Of a DNA stretch of 12,847 bases, positions 12,771 through 12,847 are shown piece by piece. Position numbers and translations under genes: made by a program. The stretch lies in NCBI GenBank assembly GCA_016292335.1, contig JAECRX010000180.1, positions 1-12,847 on the forward strand, in the 5' to 3' direction. The notes below the pieces were generated by a model, which was given only the letters and a program-made list of their open reading frames with translations, was not told the origin of the DNA and ran no database searches. The stretch comes from Candidatus Sifarchaeum subterraneum. GTDB lineage: Archaea; Asgardarchaeota; Sifarchaeia; Sifarchaeales; Sifarchaeaceae. Every line of letters starts with the position of its first letter. The first letter of the stretch is position 1.

Positions 12771-12847
12771 ACAATAATCTGAGGTAATTCTAATAGTCCA
12801 TAAAACGCCTACTTTACGTATTCTATTACAGTAATCTTAACCAAAAA

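Noticed and set aside
1..12847. CRISPR arrays, rRNA, tRNA, intact insertion sequence or toxin-antitoxin pair
   Set aside because: I looked for regularly spaced repeats, conserved RNA arms and terminal inverted repeats and saw none that hold up.

Overview
The window is about 35-38% GC by eye and reads as archaeal. The evidence is a ThiN-type thiamine-phosphate synthase domain, TATA boxes with upstream BRE-like purine tracts, Shine-Dalgarno sites of the GGTGA(T) type, a near-leaderless regulator gene, and frequent GTG/TTG starts. A longin-like small-domain protein (11185-11979) and Lys/Glu/Ile-rich proteins hint at an Asgard-type archaeon. That last step is inference from remembered family look, not a proven placement.

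Layout. (1) 1-370: the 3' end of a ThiN-domain gene, closed by a long hairpin and a T9 tract. (2) 474-1052: a macro-domain (ADP-ribose binding/hydrolysing) protein. It is convergent with a four-helix membrane protein bearing a C-terminal zinc ribbon (1087-1728, minus). (3) 1907-2593: a HAD-family phosphatase. (4) 4961-2702, minus: a compact operon of ArsR-like repressor, 47-residue Cys-rich/coiled-coil microprotein, DrrA-type ABC ATPase (TTG start) and ABC-2 permease. It has a strong BRE/TATA element and a perfect 12-bp inverted repeat covering the transcription start and start codon. (5) 5187-8090, plus: a 967-residue FtsX/MacB-type permease, divergent from the ArsR operon and with no matching ATPase beside it. 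(6) 8130-8807, minus: a SAM methyltransferase with a hydrophobic insertion. (7) 8930-9250: a GC-richer, stop-interrupted relic, probably of an IS21/IS481-like transposase. (8) 9420-11162: a P-loop ATPase (AAA+/STAND-like) with a C-terminal alpha/beta domain that may be a degenerate nuclease fold. It is convergent with the longin-like protein, which carries a 48-residue tandem duplication. (9) 11980-12444: no convincing protein gene, but one GC-rich, hairpin-forming patch. (10) 12445-12609: a small rubredoxin gene.

How the genes may work together. The ArsR-microprotein-ATPase-permease cluster looks like an autoregulated exporter: the repressor binds its own promoter and de-represses an ABC-2 efflux pump. 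The divergent FtsX-type permease shares that intergenic control region and may respond to the same signal. The rest are single-gene units. The least understood pieces are the microprotein, the 580-residue ATPase, the duplicated longin-like protein, and the GC-rich patch upstream of rubredoxin. I see no CRISPR array, rRNA, tRNA or intact insertion sequence.
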